A DNA stretch of 57,394 bases, taken from assembly GCA_047627915.1 (NCBI GenBank), contig JBLHTZ010000014.1, positions 1-57,394 of the forward strand. Reading direction: 5' to 3'. The DNA is from NORP294 sp047627915 (GTDB lineage Bacteria > Bacteroidota > Bacteroidia > Flavobacteriales_E > Vicingaceae). The stretch's first letter is position 1. Each line of letters opens with the position of its first letter. Made by a program: the position numbers and the translations under genes. Below are positions 42,704-51,879 of this stretch, piece after piece. The notes under the pieces were generated by a model. It saw only the letters and a program-made list of their open reading frames with translations, did no database searches and was not told where the DNA came from.

Positions 42704-43024
42704 TTATGCCATAGCTGCATCTAATTTCCCTGCATAAGCAGATTTTGCTGCAGCACCTACTTGCTTGTCAACAATTTCTCCATTTTTGAAAAACAATACC
42801 GTTGGAATGTTTCTAATTCCGTACTTCGCAGAGATTTCAGGATTGTGATCTACGTTCACTTTTCCTACTACTGCTTTGCCTTCATAATCTCCAGATAACT
42901 CTTCCACTACCGGTCCAACCATTCTGCATGGTCCGCACCATTCTGCCCAAAAGTCAACCAAAACTGGCTTGTCTGATTTCAATACTATCTCGTCAAAATT
43001 TGCATCTGTTATTTCTACTGCCAT
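42704..43024 (-). CDS. trxA: Thioredoxin
   Basis: 106 residues with the redox motif WCGPC (Cys30/Cys33) in VLVDFWAEWCGPCRM, the cis-proline in RNIPTVLFFKNGEIVDK, and normal thioredoxin length. Cytoplasmic disulfide reductant served by thioredoxin reductase. It lies 123 bases downstream of dnaE. Confidence 0.97.
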   Translation of the reverse strand: MAVEITDANFDEIVLKSDKPVLVDFWAEWCGPCRMVGPVVEELSGDYEGKAVVGKVNVDHNPEISAKYGIRNIPTVLFFKNGEIVDKQVGAAAKSAYAGKLDAAMA

Positions 43025-43147
43025 AATTCCTGTTTTTAAATTTTTTCTATAAATCCGTACTTCTTTCCAAAAGTACTTCGGTTTAATTCTTTTTCAAGAG
43101 GGGTAAGTCAAATATTTTACCAATCTTTCCTACACGACAAATTGGCA

Positions 43148-46100
43148 TTAATTTACGGTAAACTCAATATTTGGCCATTTCTGAACCTCTTCGATAAAGC
43201 TATTTGTCAAATTAACCTTTATCTCTCTCGATTTTAACTTTACTGTGTTCTTATTCTTCCGGTCAACTAATGCTACACTTAAGATACATTTTCCAAGTTT
43301 TTCTTTTCCCAACTCCTTCAACCAGTCTACTAATTCTTCATTTACCGAATCGTATTCCATTTTAAGTGTAACACTTTTCGCTAATTTATCGCGTAACTCA
43401 GAAAGCAATTCAATGGATGATATTTTAAACTCTAACTCATCGCCCCAAGCTCTTTTCTGAGATTTTCCCTTCATAAAAAGAAACCATCCCGTATTCAAAT
43501 ACCCTTTAAACTTTACATAATCATCTCCAAATATGAAAAAACTATGCGAGTCTTCGTACCCCTCAAAATCAAGAATTCCGAAAGGTTTACCGGTCTTTGT
43601 CATTCTATGTTGCACGCCAGTTACAATCCCCGCCATACGCATTTCCCCTTTTTTTGAAGCCAATTCTAGACTCTGTAAATCTCGAATTTTTGCATTGCAG
43701 AAATTACTAATCTCAAATTTAAAATCGTCTAATGGGTGACCTGACAAGTAAATACCAACAACTTCTTTTTCCTTGGATAGCTTCTCCATGGTTCCCCATT
43801 CTTCACAAGTAGGAATTTCTGGTTCTGGAATACTCACTTCAGACTCCCCTCCAAACAAAGAAGCTTGAGCAGAATTTTCGGAATCTTGATGATTCGCTCC
43901 GTATTTAATGGCCTTTTCTATAAAAGGAGCAGACCCATCAACTGAATGAAAATATTGAGCCCGATGAATGCCCTCGAAAGAATCGAAACCACCTGCCAAT
44001 GCTAAACTTTCAAAAGCCTTTTTATTTGCTGACCGTAAATCAATTCTTTTGGTGGCATCAAAAATAGAACTGTATTTACCATTCTCTTTTCGTTCCTTGA
44101 CTATTGCTTCTACAGCGCCTTCTCCAACACCTTTTAAGGCTCCAATTCCAAAACGAATTTCTTTATTCTTATTTACAGTAAACTTGTAGGCACTTTCGTT
44201 GATGTCAGGGCCTAAAACCTTAGTACCCATTCGACGACATTCTTCCATAAAGAAAGTAATTTTCTTAATGTCGTTCATATTATTGGTCATTACCGCAGCC
44301 ATATACTCTGCCGGGTAATTCGCCTTTAAATAACCTGTCTGAAATGCCACCACCGAATAAGCGGCTGAATGTGAACGGTTAAATCCGTACTCAGCAAACT
44401 TTAGCATAATATCAAAAACACTTTCGGCATGCTTCTTTTCAACCGAATGGAATTTTTCTGCACCTGCAACGAATTTTACTTTTTCTTGTTGCATTACATC
44501 CATCTTCTTCTTCCCCATGGCTCGTCGAAGAATATCTGCTTCACCTAATGAGTAACCTGCCATGATTTGTGCCGCCTGCATAATTTGCTCTTGATACACC
44601 ATAATACCGTAGGTGTTTTTTAGCAAATCAGTAAGCAATTCGTGAGGGTACTCTACCTCGATGTCCCCTCGTTTTCGCGAAATAAACAAATCGATAAATT
44701 GCATTGGACCTGGTCGATATAGGGCGTTCATTGCAATTAAATCCTCTATATCAGTAGGCTTAAGATTTTTTAAGTGCTTCTGCATTCCTGCAGATTCAAA
44801 CTGAAAAGTTCCGTTTGTTTCTCCACGCTGATATAGCTCATAGGTCTTCACATCGTCCAGTGGAATTTCATCCGGATCAATTTCAATTCCGTAGTTCTCT
44901 TTAATTAAAGCAATGGCATCTTTAATAACCGTCAAGGTTTTAAGACCTAAGAAATCCATTTTTAACAGTCCGGCATCTTCAACAACTTTGTTATCAAACT
45001 GAGTCAGCAACAAATCCGAGTCCCTTGAGGTACAAACTGGTACATAATTCGTTATGTCATCAGGTGAAATAATAATTCCACATGCATGAACACCGGTATT
45101 TCGCACGGAACCTTCTAAGGTCCTGGCGTAATTCAGTGTCTGCCCGGTAATATCATCTACTTCAATTAGTCGCCTTAACTCTTTTACCTGAATAAATTCC
45201 TCAGCGTTCAATTGCTGTTTCAACTCCTTTTCTTCTGATCCAAAAATCTTTGCCAATGAGGTGTTAGGAACCATCTTAGCCACTTTGTCTACCTCAGAAA
45301 GTGGCAAATCTAACACTCTACCGACATCTCTAATAGACGATTTTGCCGCCATAGAGCCATAGGTAATAATTTGAGCCACCTGATTCTTCCCATACTTATC
45401 TACCACATAATCAATAATTTTTGAACGACCCTCATCGTCAAAATCAATGTCAATATCGGGCATTGAAACTCTCTCTGGATTCAAGAACCGCTCAAAAAGT
45501 AAATTGTACTTTATAGGATCAATGTTGGTTATACCAACACAATAGGCTACAGCAGAACCTGCGGCAGACCCTCTGCCTGGGCCAACAGAAACACCAATTT
45601 CTCGAGCTACAGTGGTAAAATCTTGAACAATCAAGAAATAGCCGGGAAAACCCATATTCGCTATAATTTTTAGCTCAAAATCTAACCGCTCAACGGTTGC
45701 TGCATCTAACTCTCCCCAACGCTTTCGCGCACCTTCATACGTCAAATACCTTAGGTATTCATCTTGCGTTTTAAAGTTGCTTGGTAAGGTATAGTTGGGT
45801 AGTAAAATATCTCGCTTAAGCTCTGGCGGAGTTATTTTATCGACAATCAAGTTGGTATTATCCAACGCATGAGGAACATCTTTAAAGAGTTCACCCATTT
45901 CGGCTTGAGTTTTAAAATAGAAATTGGAATTTGGAAAACCAAAACGGTAGCCTTTCCCATAGCCCTTCGGTGTGCTCATTTTGTCACCAGTATTCACACA
46001 CAGTAATATATCATGCGCCGTCCAGTCGTCTTCCTCAACATAATGAGAATCGTTGGTAGCAATTAATGGCACATTGTACTTTTCTGACCATTTAATTAAA

Positions 46101-46690
46101 ACCTGATTAACATCCTCTTGCGTTTTGCCAGTTCCGTCAATTTCACCTATTCCGTGGCGCTGAAGCTCGATGTAATAATCGTCTCCAAACATATTCCACC
46201 ATTCAACAAACGTTTTCTCGGCATCTTCTTCACTTTTAAAAAGTATTGCCTGCTGTATTACAGAAGCAATACAACAAGTAGTGGCGATTAAGCCCTCTTT
46301 GTACTGCTTTAGCAGCTCCATATCAATTCTAGGATACTTTGAATACAAACCCTCCATGTAACCCAAAGAACAAAGTTTAGATAGGTTCTCATACCCTCTT
46401 TGATCTTTCGCAAGTAACAATTGATGATACCTTTTATCTCTTGCTCCGCCCTTAAATTCCTTTTGATGCCTATCTTCTACCAAGTAAAATTCGCAACCAA
46501 CAATAGGCGTAACTCCAGCTTTCGCGGCTTCAGCTACAAACTGAAATGCACCAAACATATTACCATGATCCGTCATGGCAACAGCTCGCATATTATCCGC
46601 CTTCGCTTTTTGCATAAGCGAGGCTATTGGCGCAGCGCCGTCTAACAACGAAAATTGTGTATGTACGTGAAGGTGAGAAAAATCTGGCAT
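43148..46690 (-). CDS. dnaE: DNA polymerase III subunit alpha
   Basis: 1180 residues, the replicative polymerase. N-terminal PHP domain (FSHLHVHTQFSLLDGAA, TDHGNMFGAF), polymerase core with GPGRGSAAGS and the catalytic acidic triplet in MPDIDIDFDDEGR, FNRSHSAAYS, helix-hairpin region near LKGVGEGAVEAIV, and a C-terminal OB fold (MRMAGIVTGVQHRMTKTGKP). Length and order fit DnaE1 rather than PolC or the error-prone DnaE2. Confidence 0.97.
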   Translation of the reverse strand: MPDFSHLHVHTQFSLLDGAAPIASLMQKAKADNMRAVAMTDHGNMFGAFQFVAEAAKAGVTPIVGCEFYLVEDRHQKEFKGGARDKRYHQLLLAKDQRGYENLSKLCSLGYMEGLYSKYPRIDMELLKQYKEGLIATTCCIASVIQQAILFKSEEDAEKTFVEWWNMFGDDYYIELQRHGIGEIDGTGKTQEDVNQVLIKWSEKYNVPLIATNDSHYVEEDDWTAHDILLCVNTGDKMSTPKGYGKGYRFGFPNSNFYFKTQAEMGELFKDVPHALDNTNLIVDKITPPELKRDILLPNYTLPSNFKTQDEYLRYLTYEGARKRWGELDAATVERLDFELKIIANMGFPGYFLIVQDFTTVAREIGVSVGPGRGSAAGSAVAYCVGITNIDPIKYNLLFERFLNPERVSMPDIDIDFDDEGRSKIIDYVVDKYGKNQVAQIITYGSMAAKSSIRDVGRVLDLPLSEVDKVAKMVPNTSLAKIFGSEEKELKQQLNAEEFIQVKELRRLIEVDDITGQTLNYARTLEGSVRNTGVHACGIIISPDDITNYVPVCTSRDSDLLLTQFDNKVVEDAGLLKMDFLGLKTLTVIKDAIALIKENYGIEIDPDEIPLDDVKTYELYQRGETNGTFQFESAGMQKHLKNLKPTDIEDLIAMNALYRPGPMQFIDLFISRKRGDIEVEYPHELLTDLLKNTYGIMVYQEQIMQAAQIMAGYSLGEADILRRAMGKKKMDVMQQEKVKFVAGAEKFHSVEKKHAESVFDIMLKFAEYGFNRSHSAAYSVVAFQTGYLKANYPAEYMAAVMTNNMNDIKKITFFMEECRRMGTKVLGPDINESAYKFTVNKNKEIRFGIGALKGVGEGAVEAIVKERKENGKYSSIFDATKRIDLRSANKKAFESLALAGGFDSFEGIHRAQYFHSVDGSAPFIEKAIKYGANHQDSENSAQASLFGGESEVSIPEPEIPTCEEWGTMEKLSKEKEVVGIYLSGHPLDDFKFEISNFCNAKIRDLQSLELASKKGEMRMAGIVTGVQHRMTKTGKPFGILDFEGYEDSHSFFIFGDDYVKFKGYLNTGWFLFMKGKSQKRAWGDELEFKISSIELLSELRDKLAKSVTLKMEYDSVNEELVDWLKELGKEKLGKCILSVALVDRKNKNTVKLKSREIKVNLTNSFIEEVQKWPNIEFTVN

Positions 46691-46815
46691 CTAAAATCTA
46701 CTTTTTTGAGGACTTTAAATGTAGGACTTAGTTGATGGAAATAATAGTGCTGTTAATAAGAAATGATGAATTAATAATAGGCCATTTTTTTCAATGATAC
46801 TGCAGTATCTTCATC

Positions 46816-46908
46816 TTACAAGTAACTACCCTTCTCATAAACCCTTCTCTTCTTACTGAAAAATATGTTCCACAGTAATCTCAAATATTTTTAGCCAAAC
46901 GAAATTGC
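46816..46908 (-). pseudogene. Remnant of a YozG-like XRE regulator
   Basis: On the minus strand this stretch can be read, after removing one extra A, as FRLAK-IFEITVEHIFQ followed by a premature TAA. This matches the C-terminus of the intact XRE gene at 47482-47685 (LRLAKIFEVTVEDIFQ). The DNA also shares TTACAAGT at the 3' end (46816 and 47482). The N-terminal part is missing, replaced by the region upstream of the CIA30 gene. It is a decayed, truncated copy. Confidence 0.7.
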
Positions 46909-46957
46909 AAAAACCTCAATTCAGAAAACTATTTACACTTTAAACGGTTATATTATT

Positions 46958-47479
46958 ATGAAAATTACACTGATTTTATTTACTCTTATCATGACAAACA
47001 CCCCACTCTATCAGTTTAACTCTAAAAGCATAACCGACTGGAAAATCGTTGACGACAGAGTAATGGGAGGCCAATCTAATGGAAATTTTAAAGTAAATGA
47101 TGACGGGAATGGCGTTTTCTACGGAGATGTGTCTACTGAAAATAATGGAGGTTTCTCTTCTGTACGAATGGGTTTAAACAGTAGCGATATGTCAAACAAC
47201 AAAGCCTTTATACTTAAAGTTAAAGGTGATGGAAAAAGCTACCAGTTTAGAGTTAAAACTAGCTTGAACGAGAGACATTCTTACATCCGTTCTTTCGAAA
47301 CAAATGGCAAATGGCAAGAAATAAAAATCCCATTTAAGGAAATGTTCGCTTCTTGGAGAGGAAGAACGTTAGACATGCCCAACTACAACGGATCAGCGAT
47401 TGAAGAAATGCGTTTTTTAATTGGCAACAAGAAAAATCAGGCTTTTAAATTGGAGTTGGACTGGATAAAGGTGAATTAA
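46958..47479 (+). CDS. CIA30 family protein
   Basis: 173 residues. ITDWKIVDDRVMGGQSNGNF followed by a beta-sandwich (GGFSSVRMGLNS, RVKTSLNERHSYIRSFETNG, IEEMRFLIGNKKNQAFKLEL) matches the complex-I intermediate-associated protein 30 family. Bacterial members are soluble sugar-binding-like beta sandwiches of unknown role; assembly of complex I is not implied. A hydrophobic N-terminus (ITLILFTLIMTN) may be a weak signal peptide. It ends 2 bases from the convergent XRE gene. Confidence 0.85.
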   Translation: MKITLILFTLIMTNTPLYQFNSKSITDWKIVDDRVMGGQSNGNFKVNDDGNGVFYGDVSTENNGGFSSVRMGLNSSDMSNNKAFILKVKGDGKSYQFRVKTSLNERHSYIRSFETNGKWQEIKIPFKEMFASWRGRTLDMPNYNGSAIEEMRFLIGNKKNQAFKLELDWIKVN

Positions 47480-47481
47480 TA

Positions 47482-47685
47482 TTACAAGTCACCTTCTTCT
47501 AACTGAAAAATATCTTCTACCGTCACTTCGAATATTTTAGCCAAACGCAAAGCTAACAGTGCTGATGGATCATACTTCCCTAACTCAATAGCATTAATGG
47601 TTTGTCGACTCACTTTTGCCAATTCCGCCAACTTAGCTTGCGTTATATTGTTTCGAGCCCGCTCTACTTTTATGTTATTCTTCAT
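47482..47685 (-). CDS. Small XRE-family regulator (YozG-like)
   Basis: 67 residues, essentially one helix-turn-helix: NITQAKLAELAKVSRQTINA with recognition-helix residues SRQTINAIE, then GKYDPSALLALRLAKIF. Its start overlaps the end of the upstream membrane-protein gene by 11 bases. Such pairs (small membrane protein plus YozG-like repressor) are common and usually control their own operon. A decayed copy of its C-terminus lies at 46816-46908. Confidence 0.92.
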   Translation of the reverse strand: MKNNIKVERARNNITQAKLAELAKVSRQTINAIELGKYDPSALLALRLAKIFEVTVEDIFQLEEGDL

Positions 47686-48196
47686 GCGCTAGATTTCTTC
47701 TCTGTTTTCTAATTTTTATTGCGAACACTAAGCTAAAAATCAACAAAAAACTGAATAATTGCGTAGCCATTAAAATTAGAAATAAGCCATCATAAAACAA
47801 CCAATTCATCAACAATAACAAAATGGAATTGATGATTATCGCCTGCGAAAAAGCTTCCAACCGCAATCGTTCGCTAAACTCGTCCTCGTTCTTGATCTGT
47901 GAAAAGGAAATGAAATACACCCCTATCAACATCAATGTTAATAGAATTTCATTCGAAAGATCTTTATCCTTAAATCGCACTATTTCAAACTCCTGTTTAT
48001 CGGTAACCTCGCTGTAATTAGAATCAAAAAAAATTGGAACCTTGGCAACAAATAATCCCTTAGGTTTATTTGAAAAAGGCATTTCAACATCCCCAAAAAC
48101 AATATCAGGATTGGCAATAAACGCGATTACGATGGGTATAACTAAAGTCAATCCAATAATTCTAAACCATTTCGGCAATAATTTTAATTTATTCAT
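47675..48196 (-). CDS. Multi-pass membrane protein paired with the XRE regulator
   Basis: 173 residues with four predicted membrane helices (IIGLTLVIPIVIAFIANP; EILLTLMLIGVYFISFSQI; AIIINSILLLLMNWLFY; LILMATQLFSFLLIFSLVFAI). A soluble insert follows the first helix (FGDVEMPFSNKPKGLFVA). This resembles the DUF2178-like partners of YozG-type regulators, but the family is not certain. It is first in a two-gene operon with the regulator; the 11-base overlap suggests coupled synthesis. Function unknown. Confidence 0.75.
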   Translation of the reverse strand: MNKLKLLPKWFRIIGLTLVIPIVIAFIANPDIVFGDVEMPFSNKPKGLFVAKVPIFFDSNYSEVTDKQEFEIVRFKDKDLSNEILLTLMLIGVYFISFSQIKNEDEFSERLRLEAFSQAIIINSILLLLMNWLFYDGLFLILMATQLFSFLLIFSLVFAIKIRKQRRNLAHEE

Positions 48197-48266
48197 GTCA
48201 ATTAATTTTTACCAAATGTATGATATTTTTTACATTTAGTAATTAATTTTTTACATAAAAAAACTA

Positions 48267-48295
48267 AAAAGGCCATTTCAGACTTGAAATGGCTT
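48267..48295 (-). terminator. Terminator of the bkd operon
   Basis: GCCATTTCA (48272-48280) pairs with TGAAATGGC (48285-48293); on the minus strand the stem runs into a U-rich tail (CCTTTTTAG). Confidence 0.75.
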
Positions 48296-48320
48296 CGTTA
48301 TAAAAAGATTAACTTAAAAT

Positions 48321-50372
48321 TTAGTAATTCAAAAGTTTTTTCATTTTTCCCAATACTTTCTCAGCATTCGGAATCATCGTTTGTTCTAAAATTGAATTGA
48401 GTGGAATAGCGGGCATGCTTTCAGAGCCCATCGCCATAACAGGAGCTTCTAAACTTGTAAAACACTCTTCTTGAATCAGACCAGCAATGTTTCTTGCAAA
48501 TGAGTTTTCAATCGCATCTTCCGTTAATACCAAACAGCGATTGTGTTTTCTTACTGAAGCAAAAATCGTTTCCTTATCCAAAGGATTTAAGGTTCTTATG
48601 TCAACTATCTCTACTTTTCCTTCCAATTCTTTCGAAGCGTTTAACGCCCAATGTACCCCCATTCCATAGGTAATAACCGTCATAGAATTTCCTGTATTCA
48701 CACATTCCTCTGAAGCTTCTTGAACAATTCTTGCTTTCCCAAATGGCACCACATAATCAGCATCTGGCTCAATGGTTTTTGCAGCCAATGTTCCTGGAAC
48801 CTTACTCCAATACAAGCCTTTGTGCTCAAAGATAACTACCGGGTTCGGGTCGTGATAAGCAGATTTCATTAAACCCTTTAAATCTGCACCATTGGAAGGA
48901 TAAGCTATTTTAATTCCTTTTATGTTGGCAATAATCGTCTCAACGCTAGATGAATGATACGGTCCGCCGCTTCCATACGCTCCGATTGGAACTCGAAGAA
49001 TCATACTTGCTGCAAACTTTCCGTTTGACAAGTAATAGGACCGGCTCAACTCAGTGAACAACTGATTTATTCCCGGAAAAATATAATCTGCAAACTGTAC
49101 CTCAACAATTGGTTTTAACCCAACAGCCGACATTCCAACTGTTGATCCAACTATAAATGCTTCTTGTATTGGAGTATTAAATACTCGCTCATCACCAAAC
49201 TTTTGCGCCAGGGTTGCTGCTTCTCTAAATACGCCTCCCAATCTTCCACCGACATCTTGACCGTACATTAAACACTCTTTATGCTCAGCCATTAACTCTT
49301 CTACTGCGTGTAGTGCAGCATCTACCATCACTACTTCTTCTCCATTCTCAGGAGATCTATTGCCTTTCTCCTCCAATATTGAAGTCGGTGCATAATCATG
49401 TGTAAATAGATCTTGCGGAGTTGGGTCTTCAGCTTTTAAAGCATTGTTGTAGTCAGACTCTACTGTTTTTAAGGCTTCCTTTTCAATTTTGATCAACTGC
49501 TTTTCAGAAAACCCATTCTCCAATAAGTAATTTCTCAATACTGGATAAGGATCACGAGTTTTTTGCTCCTCTAAGTCATCTCTGTACCACTCCATTCTTA
49601 CGCCAGAAGTATGATGATTTAACAAAGGAACTTTGGCATGAATCAATACAGGTCTGCGCTCTTCTCTAATAATTTTAATTGCCTTTTCAACCGTTTCGTA
49701 GCATTCTACAAAATCACTTCCGTTAATTGTGAACGCTTCAACACCTTTGAAACCCTTAATGTATTCATATGCATTTTGAGCACGAACCTCATCAGCACTA
49801 GCAGAAATATCCCATTCATTATCTTGAATAACATACATAATCGGCAACTGACGAAGTGCCGCCATCTGAAAAGCCTCAGCAACTTCTCCCTCTGTTACAG
49901 ATGCATCACCTAGCGAACACATCACAAGAGGATTATTCTTATCGTCTATCCCCACTTGCTCCTTGTATTGCATACCTAACGCTGCACCTGTAGCAGGAAT
50001 AGCTTGCATACCTGTTGCAGACGATTGATGGGGAATCTTAGTCTTGTCATCGTCCTTTAAACTTGGGTGTGAGTAATACGTTCTTCCCCCCGAAAAAGGA
50101 TCGTCTTTCTTCGCCATGAGCTGAAGCATCAAATCATAAGGTCTCATCCCAATACCCAACAACATTGAATCATCCCGATAATAAGGGTATGCATAATCGA
50201 AATTTTTCAATTGCATTGAAACTGCTAACTGAATCGCTTCATGTCCTCTAGAAGTAGCGTGAACATATTTAGAAACAACTTTAAAGTTCGCTTCATAATG
50301 CTCGGTCATGCTCTTGGCTGTTGCCATTAAAGAAAACGCTTTCTCTAGTGTGCTTTTATTGATTTTGCTCAT
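48321..50372 (-). CDS. Branched-chain 2-oxoacid dehydrogenase E1, fused alpha/beta
   Basis: 683 residues. The alpha half (1 to about 330) has RGHEAIQLAVSMQL, YYRDDSMLL and the TPP motif GDASVTEGEVAEAFQMAA...VIQDNEWDIS. The beta half (about 345-683) has LMYGQDVGGRLGGVFREAA, NTPIQEAFIVGSTVGMSAVG, VEVQFADYIFPGINQL and GAYGSGGPYHSSSVE. It decarboxylates branched-chain 2-oxoacids (from Val, Leu, Ile) and acylates the E2 lipoyl group, supplying starters for the iso-fatty acids typical of Bacteroidota. It lies downstream of E2, separated by 77 bases that hold a dispersed-repeat element. Confidence 0.93.
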   Translation of the reverse strand: MSKINKSTLEKAFSLMATAKSMTEHYEANFKVVSKYVHATSRGHEAIQLAVSMQLKNFDYAYPYYRDDSMLLGIGMRPYDLMLQLMAKKDDPFSGGRTYYSHPSLKDDDKTKIPHQSSATGMQAIPATGAALGMQYKEQVGIDDKNNPLVMCSLGDASVTEGEVAEAFQMAALRQLPIMYVIQDNEWDISASADEVRAQNAYEYIKGFKGVEAFTINGSDFVECYETVEKAIKIIREERRPVLIHAKVPLLNHHTSGVRMEWYRDDLEEQKTRDPYPVLRNYLLENGFSEKQLIKIEKEALKTVESDYNNALKAEDPTPQDLFTHDYAPTSILEEKGNRSPENGEEVVMVDAALHAVEELMAEHKECLMYGQDVGGRLGGVFREAATLAQKFGDERVFNTPIQEAFIVGSTVGMSAVGLKPIVEVQFADYIFPGINQLFTELSRSYYLSNGKFAASMILRVPIGAYGSGGPYHSSSVETIIANIKGIKIAYPSNGADLKGLMKSAYHDPNPVVIFEHKGLYWSKVPGTLAAKTIEPDADYVVPFGKARIVQEASEECVNTGNSMTVITYGMGVHWALNASKELEGKVEIVDIRTLNPLDKETIFASVRKHNRCLVLTEDAIENSFARNIAGLIQEECFTSLEAPVMAMGSESMPAIPLNSILEQTMIPNAEKVLGKMKKLLNY

Positions 50373-50397
50373 AATTATTAAATTCTAGTAATTTTCA

Positions 50398-50450
50398 CCT
50401 GCTTAGACTATCGCTCAGCGTGACAAAATTTGAAATTCGTAATTCGTAAT
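50398..50450. repeat. Dispersed REP-like element
   Basis: CTTAGACTATCGCTCAGCGTGA followed by CAAAATTTGAAATTCGTAAT and a second ATTCGTAAT. It shares the 20-base core CTCAGYGTGACAAAATTTGA with 42657-42676. The GTCACGCTGAGCG-type core is a familiar dispersed motif of Bacteroidota genomes. It sits between the E2 and E1 genes. Confidence 0.65.
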
Positions 50451-51712
50451 TAAACAATTCTATTTGAATCAAACTCTTCTAAAAAGTCTCCAATTCTAGC
50501 TAAAAACGAACCACCCAAATTTCCGTCTACAACCCTATGGTCAAACGAAAGCGACAAATAAATCATGCTTCGAATTGCTATTACATCTTCACCATCTCTT
50601 TCAATTACCACAGCTCGTTTATTAATACTACCTGTTGCTAGTATTGCTACTTCTGGCTGATTAATAATTGGAGTTCCCATTAAGTTTCTAAAGGTTCCCA
50701 CATTACTAATCGTGAATGTACTACCTTGTATATCGTCTGCTTTTAACTTATTTGTTCGGGCTTTTTGAACCAATGAATTTGTTTCCTTCGCTAAACCCAA
50801 CAAATTCTTCTGATCCGCATTTTTAATTACCGGAACAATTAAATTCCCTGAAGGTAAAGCTGCAGCCAAGCCAATATTAATATCGCTTTTCACAATGATT
50901 TTCTTTCCGTCTACAGAAACATTAATCAATGGAAACTCTTGAATTGCCTTTACAACTGCCTCCACAAAAATTGGAGTGTACGTAATCTTCTCCCCGTACT
51001 TTTCCTGAAAAGCCAGCTTGTTCTTTTCTCTCCACTTTACCATCTTGGTAACATCTGCTTCTACGTATGCTGTAACGTGAGGTGAAGTTTGTTTTGAATG
51101 AACCATGTGATCCGCAATCATACTTCGCATACGATCCATTTCAATGATTTGCTGACCCCCTTCGTACTTCACTGAAGGAACGAAATTAGATTGATTCGGT
51201 TGTTGAGTTGAATTAGTTTTACGACCTGATTCAATAAACGTTATCAGGTCATTCTTCAACACCCTGCCATTCTGTCCACTGCCCGAAATCGACTTCAACT
51301 CTTCAAAACTTATACCTTCCTTTTCAGCCATACTTCTAACCAAGGGAGAGTAAAATCTTCCTTCTTCGTCAAAACGTTTTGAATCTGGATTGATGTTGGT
51401 GTTTATTATTTTTTTAACTTGATCTTGATTTTCTTCAACTTTAGTTTCTTTAGCAGCGCTTTCTCCACTGCCCGCAGTATCTATTTTTGCAATCACCGTT
51501 CCAACAGGTACAACATCATTTTCCCCAAAAAATAGTTCAGTAATAACTCCACTTTCAGGAGCTGCAACTTCTGAGTCCACTTTATCGGTGGCTACTTCTA
51601 AAATTGGTTCATCTTTCTCTACAGTATCGCCCACTTGCTTTAACCAGTTCAATACTGTTGCCTCTTTAATGCTTTCACCCATTTTTGGAAGCTTCACTTC
51701 TATTACTGCCAT
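50450..51712 (-). CDS. Dihydrolipoamide acyltransferase (E2) of 2-oxoacid dehydrogenase
   Basis: Start at ATG 51712 (MAVIEVKLPKMGESIKE); the longer frame from 51742 adds ten residues before the lipoyl domain. 420 residues: lipoyl domain with modified Lys44 (EVATDKVDSEVA), flexible charged linker, E1/E3-binding domain (SPLVRSMAEKEGI...GSGQNGRVLKNDL) and CoA acyltransferase domain ending in the catalytic DHRVVDGNLGG (His392, Asp396). Adjacent to the fused E1, so it is most likely the branched-chain complex E2; E3 is not in the window. Confidence 0.93.
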   Translation of the reverse strand: MAVIEVKLPKMGESIKEATVLNWLKQVGDTVEKDEPILEVATDKVDSEVAAPESGVITELFFGENDVVPVGTVIAKIDTAGSGESAAKETKVEENQDQVKKIINTNINPDSKRFDEEGRFYSPLVRSMAEKEGISFEELKSISGSGQNGRVLKNDLITFIESGRKTNSTQQPNQSNFVPSVKYEGGQQIIEMDRMRSMIADHMVHSKQTSPHVTAYVEADVTKMVKWREKNKLAFQEKYGEKITYTPIFVEAVVKAIQEFPLINVSVDGKKIIVKSDINIGLAAALPSGNLIVPVIKNADQKNLLGLAKETNSLVQKARTNKLKADDIQGSTFTISNVGTFRNLMGTPIINQPEVAILATGSINKRAVVIERDGEDVIAIRSMIYLSLSFDHRVVDGNLGGSFLARIGDFLEEFDSNRIV

Positions 51713-51786
51713 ACTTTGATTTATTAGAAATAGTTTATCCAAATTTAGATGAGTATGCGGTTTTATCCTATAGGATTTGATAAAAT

Positions 51787-51801
51787 CAGAATATTATTCT
51801 A
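51787..51801. promoter_or_regulatory. Lrp-consensus binding site between bkd and lrp-like gene
   Basis: CAGAATATTATTCTA matches the E. coli Lrp consensus YAGHAWATTWTDCTR at all 15 positions. It lies 75 bases upstream of the E2 start and 79 bases upstream of the Lrp-family gene, placed to control both divergent genes. Confidence 0.65.
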
Positions 51802-51839
51802 ACAAAGCCTACAAATAAAGATTATTAAAGTAAATTAGC

Positions 51840-51861
51840 CTAATATTTACGCCAATATTAG
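51840..51861. promoter_or_regulatory. Second palindrome upstream of the lrp-like gene
   Basis: CTAATATT (51840-51847) and AATATTAG (51854-51861) form a perfect inverted repeat around TACGCC, ending 18 bases before the start codon; a candidate autoregulatory operator. Confidence 0.5.
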
Positions 51862-51879
51862 AATTAAGCACTATTTCAC

